Assembly: GCA_963830495.1 (NCBI GenBank)
Contig: CAWHMS010000002.1
Location: 1,302,001 to 1,366,000 of the forward strand
DNA length: 64,000 nucleotides
Source of the DNA: CAWHMS01 sp963830495
GTDB taxonomy: Bacteria; Actinomycetota; Actinomycetes; Propionibacteriales; Nocardioidaceae
Direction: 5' to 3'
The translations under genes and the position numbers were made by a program. Below, piece after piece: positions 36,832 through 45,662 of this stretch (positions are counted from its first letter, which is position 1; each line of letters opens with the position of its first letter). The notes under the pieces are model-generated. The model saw nothing but the letters and a program-made list of their open reading frames with translations, made no database searches and was not told the DNA's origin.

Positions 36832-37985
36832 ACAGCTACATCCCTACCGCCGAGGACAAGTTCAGCTTCGGCCTGTGGACCGTCGGCTGGCGCGGGGTGG
36901 ACGTGTTCGGCGGCGCCGTGCGCGACCCGCTCGACCCGATCGAGGCGGTCGACAAGCTTGCGGAGCTGGGCGCGGCCGCACTCACATTCCACGACGACGA
37001 CCTCGTCCCCGACGACGCCACCGCCGGCAGACCCTCGACCGGTTCCGCCAGGCGCTCGCAGACACAGGGATGCGGGTCGAGATGGCGACCACCAACCTGT
37101 TCGGGCACGCCGTGTTCAAGGAGGGGGCACTTACCGCAAACAATCGCGATGTGCGCCGCTACGCCCTGGCGAAGGTGCTGCGCAACATCGACCTGGCGGC
37201 TGAGCTGGGTGCCAGTACCTACGTACTGTGGGGCGGTCGCGAGGGCGCCGAGTCGGGCGCGAGCAAGGACGTCGCAGCCGCCTTGGACCGCTACAAGGAG
37301 TCCCTCGACCTGTTGTGCGCGTACGTGCGGGACCAGGGGTACGACATCCGGTTCGCGCTCGAGCCCAAGCCGAACGAGCCACGCGGCGACATCCTGCTGC
37401 CAACTGTCGGGCACGCGATCGCGTTTATCGCCGAGCTCGACGAGCCGAGCGGGTTGGGCTCAACCCCGAGGTCGGCCACGAGGAGATGGCTGGGCTCAAC
37501 TTCGCGCACGCGATCTCGCAGGCGCTGTGGCACGGCAAGCTCTTCCATATCGACCTCAACGGGCAGCACGGGCCGCGATACGACCAGGACCTTCGCTTCG
37601 GCGCCGGCAACCTGCGAGGCGCCTTCTGGGTGGTCGATGCCCTGCTCGGCGCGGGCAGAGGGCGACGTACGACGGCTACGTTCACTTCGACTACAAGCCG
37701 CCTCGTACCGAGGACATGGACGGCGTTTGGGAGACGGCGCGCGCGTGCATGCGCAACTACCTGATCCTCAGGGAGAAGGTGCGTGCGTTCCGTGCCGATC
37801 CTGCGGTGCACGAGGCGCTGACTGTGGCGGAGGTCGATCGGCTCGTGGAGCCGACGCTGGGCCCAAGCGAGTCCCTGGCCGACCTGCGCTCGGCGCCGTA
37901 CGACGTCGACCGTCTCGCCGCACGAGGCTGCAATTTCGAACGACTGGACCAGCTCGCCATCGAGCACCTGCTCGGCGTGCGATAA
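36828..37985 (+). pseudogene. xylA: Xylose isomerase, three frameshifts
   Basis: Actinobacterial-type xylose isomerase, converting D-xylose to D-xylulose. Pieces in order: EDKFSFGLWTVGWRGVDVFG and LTFHDDDLVP in the starting frame; then TLDRFRQALADTGMRVEMAT, RNIDLAAELGA, WGGREGAESGA and ALEPKPNEPRGD in the next; then GLNPEVGHEEMAGLNFAHAI and KLFHIDLNGQHGPRYDQDLR in the third; then FDYKPPRTEDMDGVW to the stop back in the first. Single missing bases near 37025, 37448 and 37657 explain everything. All metal- and substrate-binding segments survive, so the enzyme would be complete if they are errors. ATG overlaps the upstream stop. Confidence 0.88.
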
Positions 37986-38091
37986 GGACCTCGGTCCAGC
38001 CGCCCCGAGAACCTTTCCGATGCCGGGCAAAGCCCTTGAGGGGCGACGGAGCACACGAGATGAACCAGCGAGTCACCGAAGGAGTGCAATG

Positions 38092-39100
38092 ATGACCCGA
38101 CCGATCACACTGTTTACCGGGCAGTGGGCGGACCTGCCCTTCGAGGAGATGTGCCGGCTCGCTTCCGGCTGGGGGTACGACGGACTAGAGATCGCGTGCT
38201 GGGGAGACCACTTCGATCCATGGGCCGCGGTCGAGGACGACGGCTACGTCAAGGCCAAGCTGGAGATGCTCGACAGGTACAACCTCAAGGTCTTCGCGAT
38301 CTCCAACCACCTCAAGGGCCAGGCTGTCTGCGACGATCCGATCGACGAGAGGCACCGGGGGATCCTCCCTGACCGGATCTGGGGAGATGGGGATGCCGAG
38401 GGCGTGCGTCAGCGTGCGGCGGAAGAGCTGAAGATGACCGCCCGCGCCGCGCGCAAGCTCGGTGTCGACGTCGTCATCGGGTTCACCGGGTCGTCGGTAT
38501 GGAAGTACGTAGCGATGTTTCCACCTGTGAGCCAGTCGTTGATAGACGCTGGCTACGAGGACTTCGCGAACCGCTGGAACCCGATACTCGACGTCTTCGA
38601 CGGCGAGGGTGTGCGGTTCGCGCACGAGGTCCACCCGAGCGAGATCGCCTACGACTACTGGACGACGGTGCACGCGATGGAGGCGGTCGACCAACCGTGC
38701 TGCCTTCGGCCTGAACTGGGACCCAAGCCACTTCGTCTGGCAGGACCTGGACCCGGTTGGCTTCCTCTGGGACTTCAAGGACCGGATCTACCACGTGGAC
38801 TGCAAGGACGCCAAGAAGCAGGTCGGCAACGGCCGCAACGGCCGGCTCGGGTCGCACCTGGCCTGGGCGGACCCCCGCCGCGGCTGGGACTTCGTCTCCA
38901 CCGGTCACGGCGACGTGCCGTGGGAGGCCTGCTTCCGGATGCTCAACACCATCGGCTACGACGGACCGATTTCCGTCGAGTGGGAGGACGCGGGCATGGA
39001 CCGACTCGTCGGCGCCCCCGAGGCGCTGGAGTTTGTCCGGCGACTCGCCTTCGACGCACCCGCGGCGGCATTCGACGCCGCCTTCAGCACCGACTCCTGA
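38092..39100 (+). pseudogene. TIM-barrel sugar phosphate isomerase/epimerase, one frameshift
   Basis: About 336-codon protein of the xylose isomerase-like TIM-barrel superfamily (AP_endonuc_2 fold). MTRPITLFTGQWADLPFEEM and GWGYDGLEIACWGDHFDPW start the barrel; FAHEVHPSEIAYDY, DCKDAKKQVGNG, STGHGDVPWEACFRML and ISVEWEDAGMDR give the metal-binding Glu, His and Asp positions. One extra A near 38695 shifts the frame between EAVD and AAFGLNWDPSHFVW. Without it the protein is continuous. ATG 38089 is an alternative start; a GGAG Shine-Dalgarno at 38081 fits 38092 better. Likely an epimerase or isomerase acting on a sugar or inositol derivative in this locus. Confidence 0.8.
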
Positions 39101-39110
39101 GGAGGAGACC

Positions 39111-40076
39111 ATGTGTTACGGATACGACGGCCACGCAGCACTCGACGAGGCCGGTGAGCGGCAAGGCATCGGGCGGCGCAGCTTCTTGACCGCTGCCGCC
39201 GGAGTGACCGCCCTCGGCACCCTCGCCTTGGCCGGAGGCGGCAGCGCGGCCGCTGCGGTTGCCGCACCGGCTTCCGTCACCGGGCCGATCGGCCGCCGAC
39301 CGGTCCCCGCAGGGCTGATCAGCATCCAGCTGTGGACGGTCCGGGCCGACCTGGCCCAGGACTACGACGCCACGATCGCGTACCTGGCGGACGCCGGCTA
39401 CGGCCGTGTTGAGCTGGCGCTCGGGTACTTCGGCCGGACCGCGACCCAACTCAAGGCGTTCTACGACAGCGTTGGCATCTGGCCGAGCTCCAGCCACGAC
39501 GGGATCTCCGGCGACCAGGCCGCACTGGAGACGAAGCTCGCCAACGCGGTGACGCTGGAGCAGGCCTTCATCGTCGTGCCTTACCTGGCCTCCGACGACC
39601 CCGCGCAGTGGCGGACCTGGGCGCAGCAGATGAACCTCGAGGCCGAGGCGGCCAAGGCGGCAGGCCTGCGCTACGGGTACCACAACCACGCGCACGAGTT
39701 CCTCCCGCTGGCAAACGGTGAGCGGCCGTGGGACATCCTCACCTCCGAGCTCGACCCGTCGCTTGTGCACCTCGAGGTGGACCTCTACTGGGCAGTCACG
39801 GGTGGCATCCAGAGCGGCGACGGAGTGGCGGACCCGACGGGCTTCGCGATCGACGTGATCGAGAACGCGCCCCAGAAGGTGCGGCAGTACCACGTCAAGG
39901 ACCGGGATCCGGTCACCGGCGACATGTCCGATCTCGGGACCGGCATGATCGACTTCCCGCGCATCTTCGCCGCGCACCGGGTGGCGGAGTACATCGTCGA
40001 GAACGACACTCCCGACGTCACTCCCGAGCAGACGGCGCGTGTCGGCTACGCCTACCTCCGGAACGTTCGCTTTTGA
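39111..40076 (+). CDS. Tat-exported TIM-barrel sugar isomerase/epimerase-like protein
   Basis: 321-residue AP_endonuc_2-fold protein preceded by a twin-arginine signal (GRRSFLTAAAGVTALGTLAL) ending near an AAAVAAPA stretch. The mature barrel starts LISIQLWTVRADLAQDYDAT and has the metal-binding YGYHNHAHEF, HLEVDLYWAV, YHVKDRDPV and a closing IVENDTPDVTPEQTA. Secreted relatives of cytoplasmic sugar isomerases are common in soil actinobacteria but poorly characterised. A strong GGAGGAG Shine-Dalgarno (39101-39107) overlaps the end of the upstream gene. Last gene of the pentose locus. Confidence 0.85.
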   Translation: MCYGYDGHAALDEAGERQGIGRRSFLTAAAGVTALGTLALAGGGSAAAAVAAPASVTGPIGRRPVPAGLISIQLWTVRADLAQDYDATIAYLADAGYGRVELALGYFGRTATQLKAFYDSVGIWPSSSHDGISGDQAALETKLANAVTLEQAFIVVPYLASDDPAQWRTWAQQMNLEAEAAKAAGLRYGYHNHAHEFLPLANGERPWDILTSELDPSLVHLEVDLYWAVTGGIQSGDGVADPTGFAIDVIENAPQKVRQYHVKDRDPVTGDMSDLGTGMIDFPRIFAAHRVAEYIVENDTPDVTPEQTARVGYAYLRNVRF

Positions 40077-40138
40077 CGCGAACGTACGCGCGAGCAGCTG
40101 CGTGAGACGCCGAGCCGACCGAGGACAATCCGGATGTG

Positions 40139-40176
40139 GCTGTGCATGGCCGGAGTAGCCTCCGGCCATGCACAGC
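40139..40176. promoter_or_regulatory. Perfect 17-bp hairpin over a start codon
   Basis: Arms 40139-40155 (GCTGTGCATGGCCGGAG) and 40160-40176 are exact reverse complements with a TAGC loop. The right arm contains the ATG (40168) of the VOC protein. If transcribed from upstream, the stem would hide that start codon; if transcription begins inside, the DNA palindrome could be an operator. Confidence 0.7.
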
Positions 40177-40503
40177 TACATCAAGTCGGTGACGTTCGAT
40201 GCGGCCGATGCGCTGGTGCTCGGGCGGTTCTGGGCGGCGGCACTCGGCTCGGATCTCGACGAGGACTCCACTCCGGCCAAGGCGTTCGTCGAGGCCGCGG
40301 GTTGGGGCGGGCCGAACATCTGGTTCCAGCAGGTGGTGGAGCCCAAGACGGCCAAGAACCGGATGCACTTCGACCTTCGGGCGCTGGGGTCGATCGGTGA
40401 CGAGGTCGAGCGGCTGACCGCCTTGGGTGCCACCGTCCTCCACGACGGCGAGGATCTCGTGGTGATGCAGGATCCCGAGGGCAACGAGTTCTGCGTCGAG
40501 TAG
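40168..40503 (+). CDS. VOC/glyoxalase-fold protein
   Basis: 111-residue single-module vicinal-oxygen-chelate protein (SYIKSVTFDAADALVLGRFW; MHFDLRAL; VVMQDPEGNEFCVE). The conserved DPEGNEFC end is typical of small actinobacterial glyoxalase/bleomycin-resistance-like proteins. Function is not predictable: metal-dependent enzyme, binding protein or resistance factor. It probably dimerises to make the barrel. Start codon lies inside a perfect hairpin. Confidence 0.8.
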   Translation: MHSYIKSVTFDAADALVLGRFWAAALGSDLDEDSTPAKAFVEAAGWGGPNIWFQQVVEPKTAKNRMHFDLRALGSIGDEVERLTALGATVLHDGEDLVVMQDPEGNEFCVE

Positions 40504-40610
40504 TCGCGCCGGGCGGTGGCGGACGCCGCCGCCTCACAGGTCGAAGGATCCGACTCTCAGCTCGTCCTGGCCGGTTCAGCGTCGGATCTTTCGGGGAGGA
40601 GCAGCAAGCG

Positions 40611-40673
40611 ATGAGCGCCGCCCGGCCGGAAATCTCGGTTGCCGCCTGCCATGACGCCGCGTTACCTTCCTAG
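40611..40673 (+). CDS. Candidate 20-residue leader peptide (uORF1)
   Basis: ATG at 40611 follows a near-perfect Shine-Dalgarno GGGGAGGAG with about 9 bases spacing and encodes MSAARPEISVAACHDAALPS before TAG. It lies about 100 bp before the ribosomal protection gene. Leader peptides upstream of such genes are known from tet(M). No protein-level evidence; the strength of the ribosome site is the main support. Confidence 0.4.
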   Translation: MSAARPEISVAACHDAALPS

Positions 40674-40715
40674 CGACGTCTCACCAGGGCGGCCCCGGAC
40701 GACTCAGGAGCGAGC

Positions 40716-40826
40716 ATGCGGCAAGCGTTCACATCCATCACGACGGTTCTCTCGACCTCGGAGGGTATGACGCTTGCAACGACCAACGGTCAACCTCGGC
40801 ATCCTGGCGCACGTCGACGCCGGTAA
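40716..40826 (+). CDS. Candidate 36-residue overlapping leader ORF (uORF2)
   Basis: ATG 40716 follows AGGAG (40707-40711) with 4-5 bases spacing. The ORF begins MRQAFTSITTVLSTSEGMTL, ends with four arginine codons and a TAA, and overlaps the first 53 bases of the ribosomal protection gene in another frame. Its translation would pass over that gene's GGAGGG ribosome site, so it could couple or compete. Alternatively it is the true N-terminus separated by an indel. Confidence 0.35.
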   Translation: MRQAFTSITTVLSTSEGMTLATTNGQPRHPGARRRR

Positions 40827-42747
40827 GACCACGCTCACCGAGCGGTTGCTGTATGCCGCCGGTGTGATCGACGAGCCCGGCAGAGTCGATGCCGGGACGA
40901 CACAGACGGACACGCTGGAGCTCGAGCGTCAGCGTGGCATCACCATCAAGTCCGCTGTGGCGTCCTTCGCGATCGCCGATACCCGGGTCAACCTGATCGA
41001 CACTCCTGGCCACCCCGACTTCATCGCAGAGGTCGAGCGGGTCCTGAGCGTCCTGGACGGCGCTGTCCTGGTGATCTCCGCCGTCGAGGGAGTGCAGCCG
41101 CAGACCCGGATCCTGATGCGCGCACTCCAGCGACTCCGCATCCCGACCCTGATCTTCGTGAACAAGATCGACCGCCCGGGTGCGGGGGACGCGCGCATCC
41201 TGGCTGCCATCGCGGAGCGGCTCTCGCCTGCGCTGGTGGTGATGGGACACACGGACGGACTGGGCACGAGAGATGCCCGCTTCACAGCACTCGATCCGGA
41301 CCAACCCGCGGCGCGGGTCACGCTCACCGAAGCGCTGGCGGATCGCGACGAGCAGGTCCTGGCGGCATACGTGCAGGACGACCGCGGAGTGCCGTGGTCG
41401 CGACTTCAGCGCGCGCTGGTCGAGCAGACCCGGCAGACGCACCTCTACCCGGTGTACTTCGGCTCAGCGATCACCGGGGCCGGAGTGGACGTGCTCTCGA
41501 GTGCGATCGTGCAGCTGCTCCCCAAGGCGCGAGGTGAGTCCGACGCACCGACCTCGGGGCGCGTCTTCAAGATCGAGCGCAGCGATCGAGGCGAGAAGAT
41601 CGCCTATGTACGGCTCTCGTCCGGAGAGCTACGCACCCGCGACCGTCTTCAGTTCGGTGACGGCCGACAGGAGACGGTCACCGCTGTCGAGGCTTTCGAC
41701 GGTGGGTCGTCTCCGGGACGCTCGTCCATCGTCGCCGGCGACATCGGGAGACTCTGGGGGCTCGAGCAGGTGCGGATCGGCGACCGGTTCGGCTCGAGTC
41801 GGCTGGGTTCGGCGGCACCACAGTTCCCGCCGCCGACGTTGCAATCGGGTGTCGTCGCCGTCGATCCCGAACACGGGGCGAGACTCCGCGTGGCTCTCCA
41901 ACAGCTCGCAGAGCAGGACCCGCTGATCAACGTCCACCAGGACGGGCATGGCGGCATGGTGGTCTCGCTGTACGGCGAAGTGCAGAAGGAGGTTCTCCAG
42001 GCGACGCTTGCGAGGGACTTCGCCGTCGACGTGATATTTCGAGACAGCCAGACGGTGAAGGTCGAGCGGCCCGTCGGGGTCGGTGAAGCGGTCGAGGTGC
42101 TGCACGCAGACTCAAACCCGTACCTCGCCACCCTCGGGTTCCGCATCGAGCCTGGCCGGATCGGATCGGGAGTGGAGTTCCGGCAGAGCCTCGCGGTACG
42201 CCGGCTGCCGTTGTACGTCTACAACAGCGCGGGCAGCTTCGTCGAGAGCATGGAGGGCTACGTGCAGGAGGCGCTGCGCGACCGCAGCCGGGGATGGGAA
42301 GTCAAGGACTGCGTGGTCACCATGACTCGATGCGACTACAGCTCACCGGACGGGCCACCGTCCTCACGTGGGCCACTGAGCAGCCCCGCCGACTTCCGCA
42401 AGCTCACCCCGTTGGTGCTGGAGCAAGCGCTGGACCGTGCCGGCGTCGTCGTGTGCGAACCGATGGTGCGAGCCTCGATCGAGGTGCCCACCGACAACGT
42501 CGGGGTGGTGCTGGCTGCCCTCGCACGCCTCGGGGGCAGGATCGAGCCACCGTCGACGCGTGGAGACTTGTCCGTCATCACCACCATCGTGCCTGCGGAC
42601 CGCCTGCAACATCTCCAACAGCAGATACCCGGCCTGACCGGCGGGGAGGGCGTTGTCGAGAGCAGCTTCGCCGGCTATGAGCCGATCACAGGACGGAGGG
42701 CGCGAGTTGTCAGACACCAGTTGCCCCATGACGCAACCGGGTTCTGA
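40774..42747 (+). CDS. Tet(M)/Otr(A)-like ribosomal protection GTPase
   Basis: 657-residue EF-G-like GTPase of the tetracycline ribosomal protection family, closest in build to Otr(A)/Tet(W)-type proteins of actinomycetes. G1 is LAHVDAGKTTLTERLL, switch II is IDTPGHPDFIAEVERVL and G4 is FVNKIDRPGAG. C-terminal EF-G-like domains III-V are present (VEFRQSLAVRRLPLYVYNSA; VVTMTRCDYSSP). It should bind stalled ribosomes and displace the drug. TTG start with GGAGGG 8 bp before; two small ORFs precede it, suggesting translational control. Chromosomal context next to housekeeping genes hints at intrinsic rather than acquired resistance. A different factor-like role cannot be excluded. Confidence 0.85.
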   Translation: MQRPTVNLGILAHVDAGKTTLTERLLYAAGVIDEPGRVDAGTTQTDTLELERQRGITIKSAVASFAIADTRVNLIDTPGHPDFIAEVERVLSVLDGAVLVISAVEGVQPQTRILMRALQRLRIPTLIFVNKIDRPGAGDARILAAIAERLSPALVVMGHTDGLGTRDARFTALDPDQPAARVTLTEALADRDEQVLAAYVQDDRGVPWSRLQRALVEQTRQTHLYPVYFGSAITGAGVDVLSSAIVQLLPKARGESDAPTSGRVFKIERSDRGEKIAYVRLSSGELRTRDRLQFGDGRQETVTAVEAFDGGSSPGRSSIVAGDIGRLWGLEQVRIGDRFGSSRLGSAAPQFPPPTLQSGVVAVDPEHGARLRVALQQLAEQDPLINVHQDGHGGMVVSLYGEVQKEVLQATLARDFAVDVIFRDSQTVKVERPVGVGEAVEVLHADSNPYLATLGFRIEPGRIGSGVEFRQSLAVRRLPLYVYNSAGSFVESMEGYVQEALRDRSRGWEVKDCVVTMTRCDYSSPDGPPSSRGPLSSPADFRKLTPLVLEQALDRAGVVVCEPMVRASIEVPTDNVGVVLAALARLGGRIEPPSTRGDLSVITTIVPADRLQHLQQQIPGLTGGEGVVESSFAGYEPITGRRARVVRHQLPHDATGF

Positions 42748-42766
42748 CAGGTCTCCCCGAACAGCG

Positions 42767-44131
42767 TCAGCGCGCCGTGTTCGGAGCCACCCCGGCGAAG
42801 GCCTTGTCCAGCACGGTCAGCGCCTCCTCCAGCAGCGCGTCCTCGATCACGAGCGGAGGCAGGAAGCGGAAAACGTTGCCGAAGGTGCCGCACGTCAACG
42901 TCAGCACGCCCTCGTTGTGGCAGGCCGCGTTGACCGCCGTGGCCACCGCGGCATTCGGCGTGGTTGACCCCGGCTCGACCAGCTCGATGGCCAGCATCGC
43001 GCCGCGTCCGCGCACGTCGCCGATCACCGGATACCGCTCCGCCAGCTCGCGCAGCCGCGGCACCATCAGCGCCTCGATCCGCCGGGCCCGGTCAGCGAGA
43101 TCAAGCTCCCGCATCGTGGTGATAGCGCCCAGCGCCCCTGCACACGCGACTGGGTTGCCGCCGTACGTGCCGCCGAGGCCGCCCGGCTTGACGCTGTCCA
43201 TGACGTCCGTGCGCCCGGTGACCGCCGCGAGAGGCAGCCCGCCCGCGATCCCCTTGGCGGTGGTGACGAGATCGGGTACGACGCCCTCGTGGTCACAGGC
43301 GAACCAGTCCCCGGTCCGGCAGAAGCCGGTCTGGATCTCGTCGGCGACGAAGACGATTCCGTGCTCCGCACACCACTCGGACAGCCGGGGGAGGAAGCCG
43401 TCGGCGGGTACGACGAAGCCGCCCTCGCCGAGGATGGGCTCGATCACCACACACGCGACCCGCCCCGCGCCGACCTGCTTGTCGATCATCGTGATCGCCC
43501 GATCCGCGGCTTCGGCACCGGAGATCGGCGTGGGCTCGCGGAACGGATAGGAGATCGGCGCCCGGTAGACCTCGCCCGCGAAGGGACCGAAGCCGTCCTT
43601 GTACGGCACGTTCTTCGCCGTCATCGCCATCGTCAGGTTGGTACGGCCGTGGTAGGCGTGGTCGAAGACGACGACCGCGTTGCGACCGGTGTGGGCCCGG
43701 GCGATCTTGACGGCGTTCTCCACCGCCTCCGCACCGGAGTTGAGCAGCAGGCTCTTCTTGTCGTGGTCACCCGGGGTCACCGTGGCGAGCTGCTCGCAGA
43801 CCTCGACGTACGACTCGTACGGCGCCACCATGAAGCAGGTGTGGGTGAAGGCCGCGACCTGTGTCTGGACCCGTCGCACCACCTCGGGCGAGGCGTTGCC
43901 GACACTCGTCACGGCGATGCCCGCAGCCAGGTCGATCAGCGAGTTGCCGTCGGCGTCCACCACGACTCCGCCCCCCGCAGCGGTGACGTAGACGGGCAGG
44001 CCTACCCCGATGCCGTCGGAGACGGTGGCCGCCTTGCGGGCATGAAGCTCGCGTGAGCGAGGACCTGGGATGGCGGTGACGATTCGGCGCTCCTGGGGCA
44101 GGCCAGGCCCGCCGGTGACGGTGTCAGTCAT
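42767..44131 (-). CDS. gabT: 4-aminobutyrate aminotransferase
   Basis: 454-residue class III aminotransferase converting GABA plus 2-oxoglutarate to succinate semialdehyde and glutamate. Landmarks are LIDLAAGIAVTSVGNASPEV, LLNSGAEAVENAVKIARAHT, FDHAYHGRTNLTMAMT, the FVADEIQTGFCRTGDWFA aspartate and the PLP lysine in TTAKGIAGGLPLAAV. These match actinobacterial GabT. The start MTDTVTGG is divergent from the semialdehyde dehydrogenase gene, 79 bp away; the 3' end converges on the ribosomal protection gene. Confidence 0.93.
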   Translation of the reverse strand: MTDTVTGGPGLPQERRIVTAIPGPRSRELHARKAATVSDGIGVGLPVYVTAAGGGVVVDADGNSLIDLAAGIAVTSVGNASPEVVRRVQTQVAAFTHTCFMVAPYESYVEVCEQLATVTPGDHDKKSLLLNSGAEAVENAVKIARAHTGRNAVVVFDHAYHGRTNLTMAMTAKNVPYKDGFGPFAGEVYRAPISYPFREPTPISGAEAADRAITMIDKQVGAGRVACVVIEPILGEGGFVVPADGFLPRLSEWCAEHGIVFVADEIQTGFCRTGDWFACDHEGVVPDLVTTAKGIAGGLPLAAVTGRTDVMDSVKPGGLGGTYGGNPVACAGALGAITTMRELDLADRARRIEALMVPRLRELAERYPVIGDVRGRGAMLAIELVEPGSTTPNAAVATAVNAACHNEGVLTLTCGTFGNVFRFLPPLVIEDALLEEALTVLDKAFAGVAPNTAR

Positions 44132-44197
44132 GCCGTCACGGTACGACGGCCGGCCCACGAAGGCCACGCCGCACTACCGCACCGACAACCGGCCGAC

Positions 44198-44203
44198 TAG
44201 CGT
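44198..44203 (+). promoter_or_regulatory. Candidate -10 box of the semialdehyde dehydrogenase gene (leaderless pattern)
   Basis: TAGCGT ends 7 bp before the ATG at 44211, and there is no Shine-Dalgarno. It lies in the 79-bp divergent region with gabT. Confidence 0.4.
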
Positions 44204-44210
44204 CAAGCCC

Positions 44211-45653
44211 ATGAGCGAGACGTACGCGATGTGGGTCGCAGGCAAGCAGGTCGAGGGCTCGGAGCCGTTGGAGATCCGCAGCCCGTACGACGGCCGCGTG
44301 GTCGGGACGACGAGCTGGGCCTCGCCGGACCAGGTGGAGGAGGCGGTGGCGACTGCGTTCACCGTGCGCGACGAGGCCGCCGCCCTGCCGTTGCACGTAC
44401 GGGCGGACGCGCTCGCCCATGTGAGCAGCCGGATCGCCGAACGGGCTGAGGAGATCGCCCAGCTGATCACGGGTGAGAACGGCAAGCCAGTGCTGTGGTC
44501 CCGCGCTGAGGTCGGCCGCGCCGTCGGGGTCTTCCGCGTTGCCGCCGAGGAGGCGCGTCGCTGGTCGGGTGAAGCGATCAGGCTGGACACCGATAAGGCC
44601 GCTGTCGGCCGGATGGGCTTCGTGCGACGAGTGCCCAAGGGCGTCGTACTCGCGATCTCGCCCTTCAACTTCCCGCTCAACCTGGTGGCGCACAAGGTCG
44701 CGCCGGCGATCGCGGTGGGCGCCCCGGTGGTCGTCAAGCCCGCTCCCAAGACGCCGTTGTCGGCCCTCGTGATGGCCGAGATCGTGGCGGAGACCGACCT
44801 ACCCGCCGGGATGATGAGCGTCGTCAACGTGCCCAACGACCAGGCGTCCACGCTGGTGGCCGACGAGCGGCTCCCCGTCGTGTCGTTCACCGGGTCCGGA
44901 CCGGTCGGCTACGCCATCCAGAAGGCGGTGCCGCACAAGCACGTCACGCTCGAGCTCGGTGGCAATGCTGCGGCCGTGGTCCTGCGCGACTGGTCCAGCG
45001 ACGACGACCTCGACTGGGCAGCCACCAGGATCGCCACCTTCTCCAACTACCAGGCCGGTCAGTCCTGCATCGGCGTGCAGCGGGTCTACGTCGACGACGT
45101 CGTGTACGACGACTTCAGGTCCCGCCTCGTGGACAAGATCGACGGCCTCGTCACGGGCGACCCGGGCGACGACGCCACCCAGGTCGGCCCCGTGATCAAC
45201 GCCGAGGCGGCTGACCGGATCGAGGCCTGGCTCGGCGAGGCGGTCTCGGCCGGCGCGACCGTCGTCACCGGCGGCGGGCGGGACGGCAACGCGCTGCAGC
45301 CCACCGTGCTCGAGGGAGTGCCGGCCGACGCCAAGATCGCGGTCGACGAGGTCTTCGGGCCCGTGCTCATGCTCGAGCGGGTCGACGGCGCAGCCGACGC
45401 CTTCGCGAAGGTGAACGACTCCGAGTACGGACTGCAGGCCGGGGTATTCACGCACGACCTGCAAGTAGCCTTCCGCGCTCACCGCGAGCTCGAGGTGGGT
45501 GGCGTGATCATCGGCGATGTCCCGAGCTACCGCGCAGACCAGATGCCGTACGGCGGCGCGAAGGCGAGTGGCGTAGGGCGGGAGGGCCTGCGCTACGCGA
45601 TGGCCGACTACACCTACGAGCGGGTGATGGTGCTGACCGGCTTGGAGCTCTGA
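44211..45653 (+). CDS. Aldehyde dehydrogenase, probable succinate-semialdehyde dehydrogenase
   Basis: 480-residue NAD(P)-dependent aldehyde dehydrogenase. Blocks are SPFNFPLNLVAHKVAPAIA, FTGSGPVGYAIQKAVP, the glutamate motif VTLELGGNAAAVVL and the nucleophile Cys286 in AGQSCIGVQRVYVDD. The sequence type is a broad branch that includes lactaldehyde and succinate-semialdehyde dehydrogenases; the divergent gabT next door makes succinate semialdehyde the best guess, completing GABA to succinate. dxr begins 9 bp after the stop. Confidence 0.82.
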   Translation: MSETYAMWVAGKQVEGSEPLEIRSPYDGRVVGTTSWASPDQVEEAVATAFTVRDEAAALPLHVRADALAHVSSRIAERAEEIAQLITGENGKPVLWSRAEVGRAVGVFRVAAEEARRWSGEAIRLDTDKAAVGRMGFVRRVPKGVVLAISPFNFPLNLVAHKVAPAIAVGAPVVVKPAPKTPLSALVMAEIVAETDLPAGMMSVVNVPNDQASTLVADERLPVVSFTGSGPVGYAIQKAVPHKHVTLELGGNAAAVVLRDWSSDDDLDWAATRIATFSNYQAGQSCIGVQRVYVDDVVYDDFRSRLVDKIDGLVTGDPGDDATQVGPVINAEAADRIEAWLGEAVSAGATVVTGGGRDGNALQPTVLEGVPADAKIAVDEVFGPVLMLERVDGAADAFAKVNDSEYGLQAGVFTHDLQVAFRAHRELEVGGVIIGDVPSYRADQMPYGGAKASGVGREGLRYAMADYTYERVMVLTGLEL

Positions 45654-45662
45654 GCCGCGCCG

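Noticed and set aside
36776..38092. 439-codon ORF across xylA into the next gene
   Set aside because: Only its middle matches xylose isomerase; both ends are frame-shifted readings, explained by missing bases in xylA.
40774..42747. Recently acquired resistance island
   Set aside because: No transposase, integrase or composition shift around the ribosomal protection gene; base usage matches neighbours.
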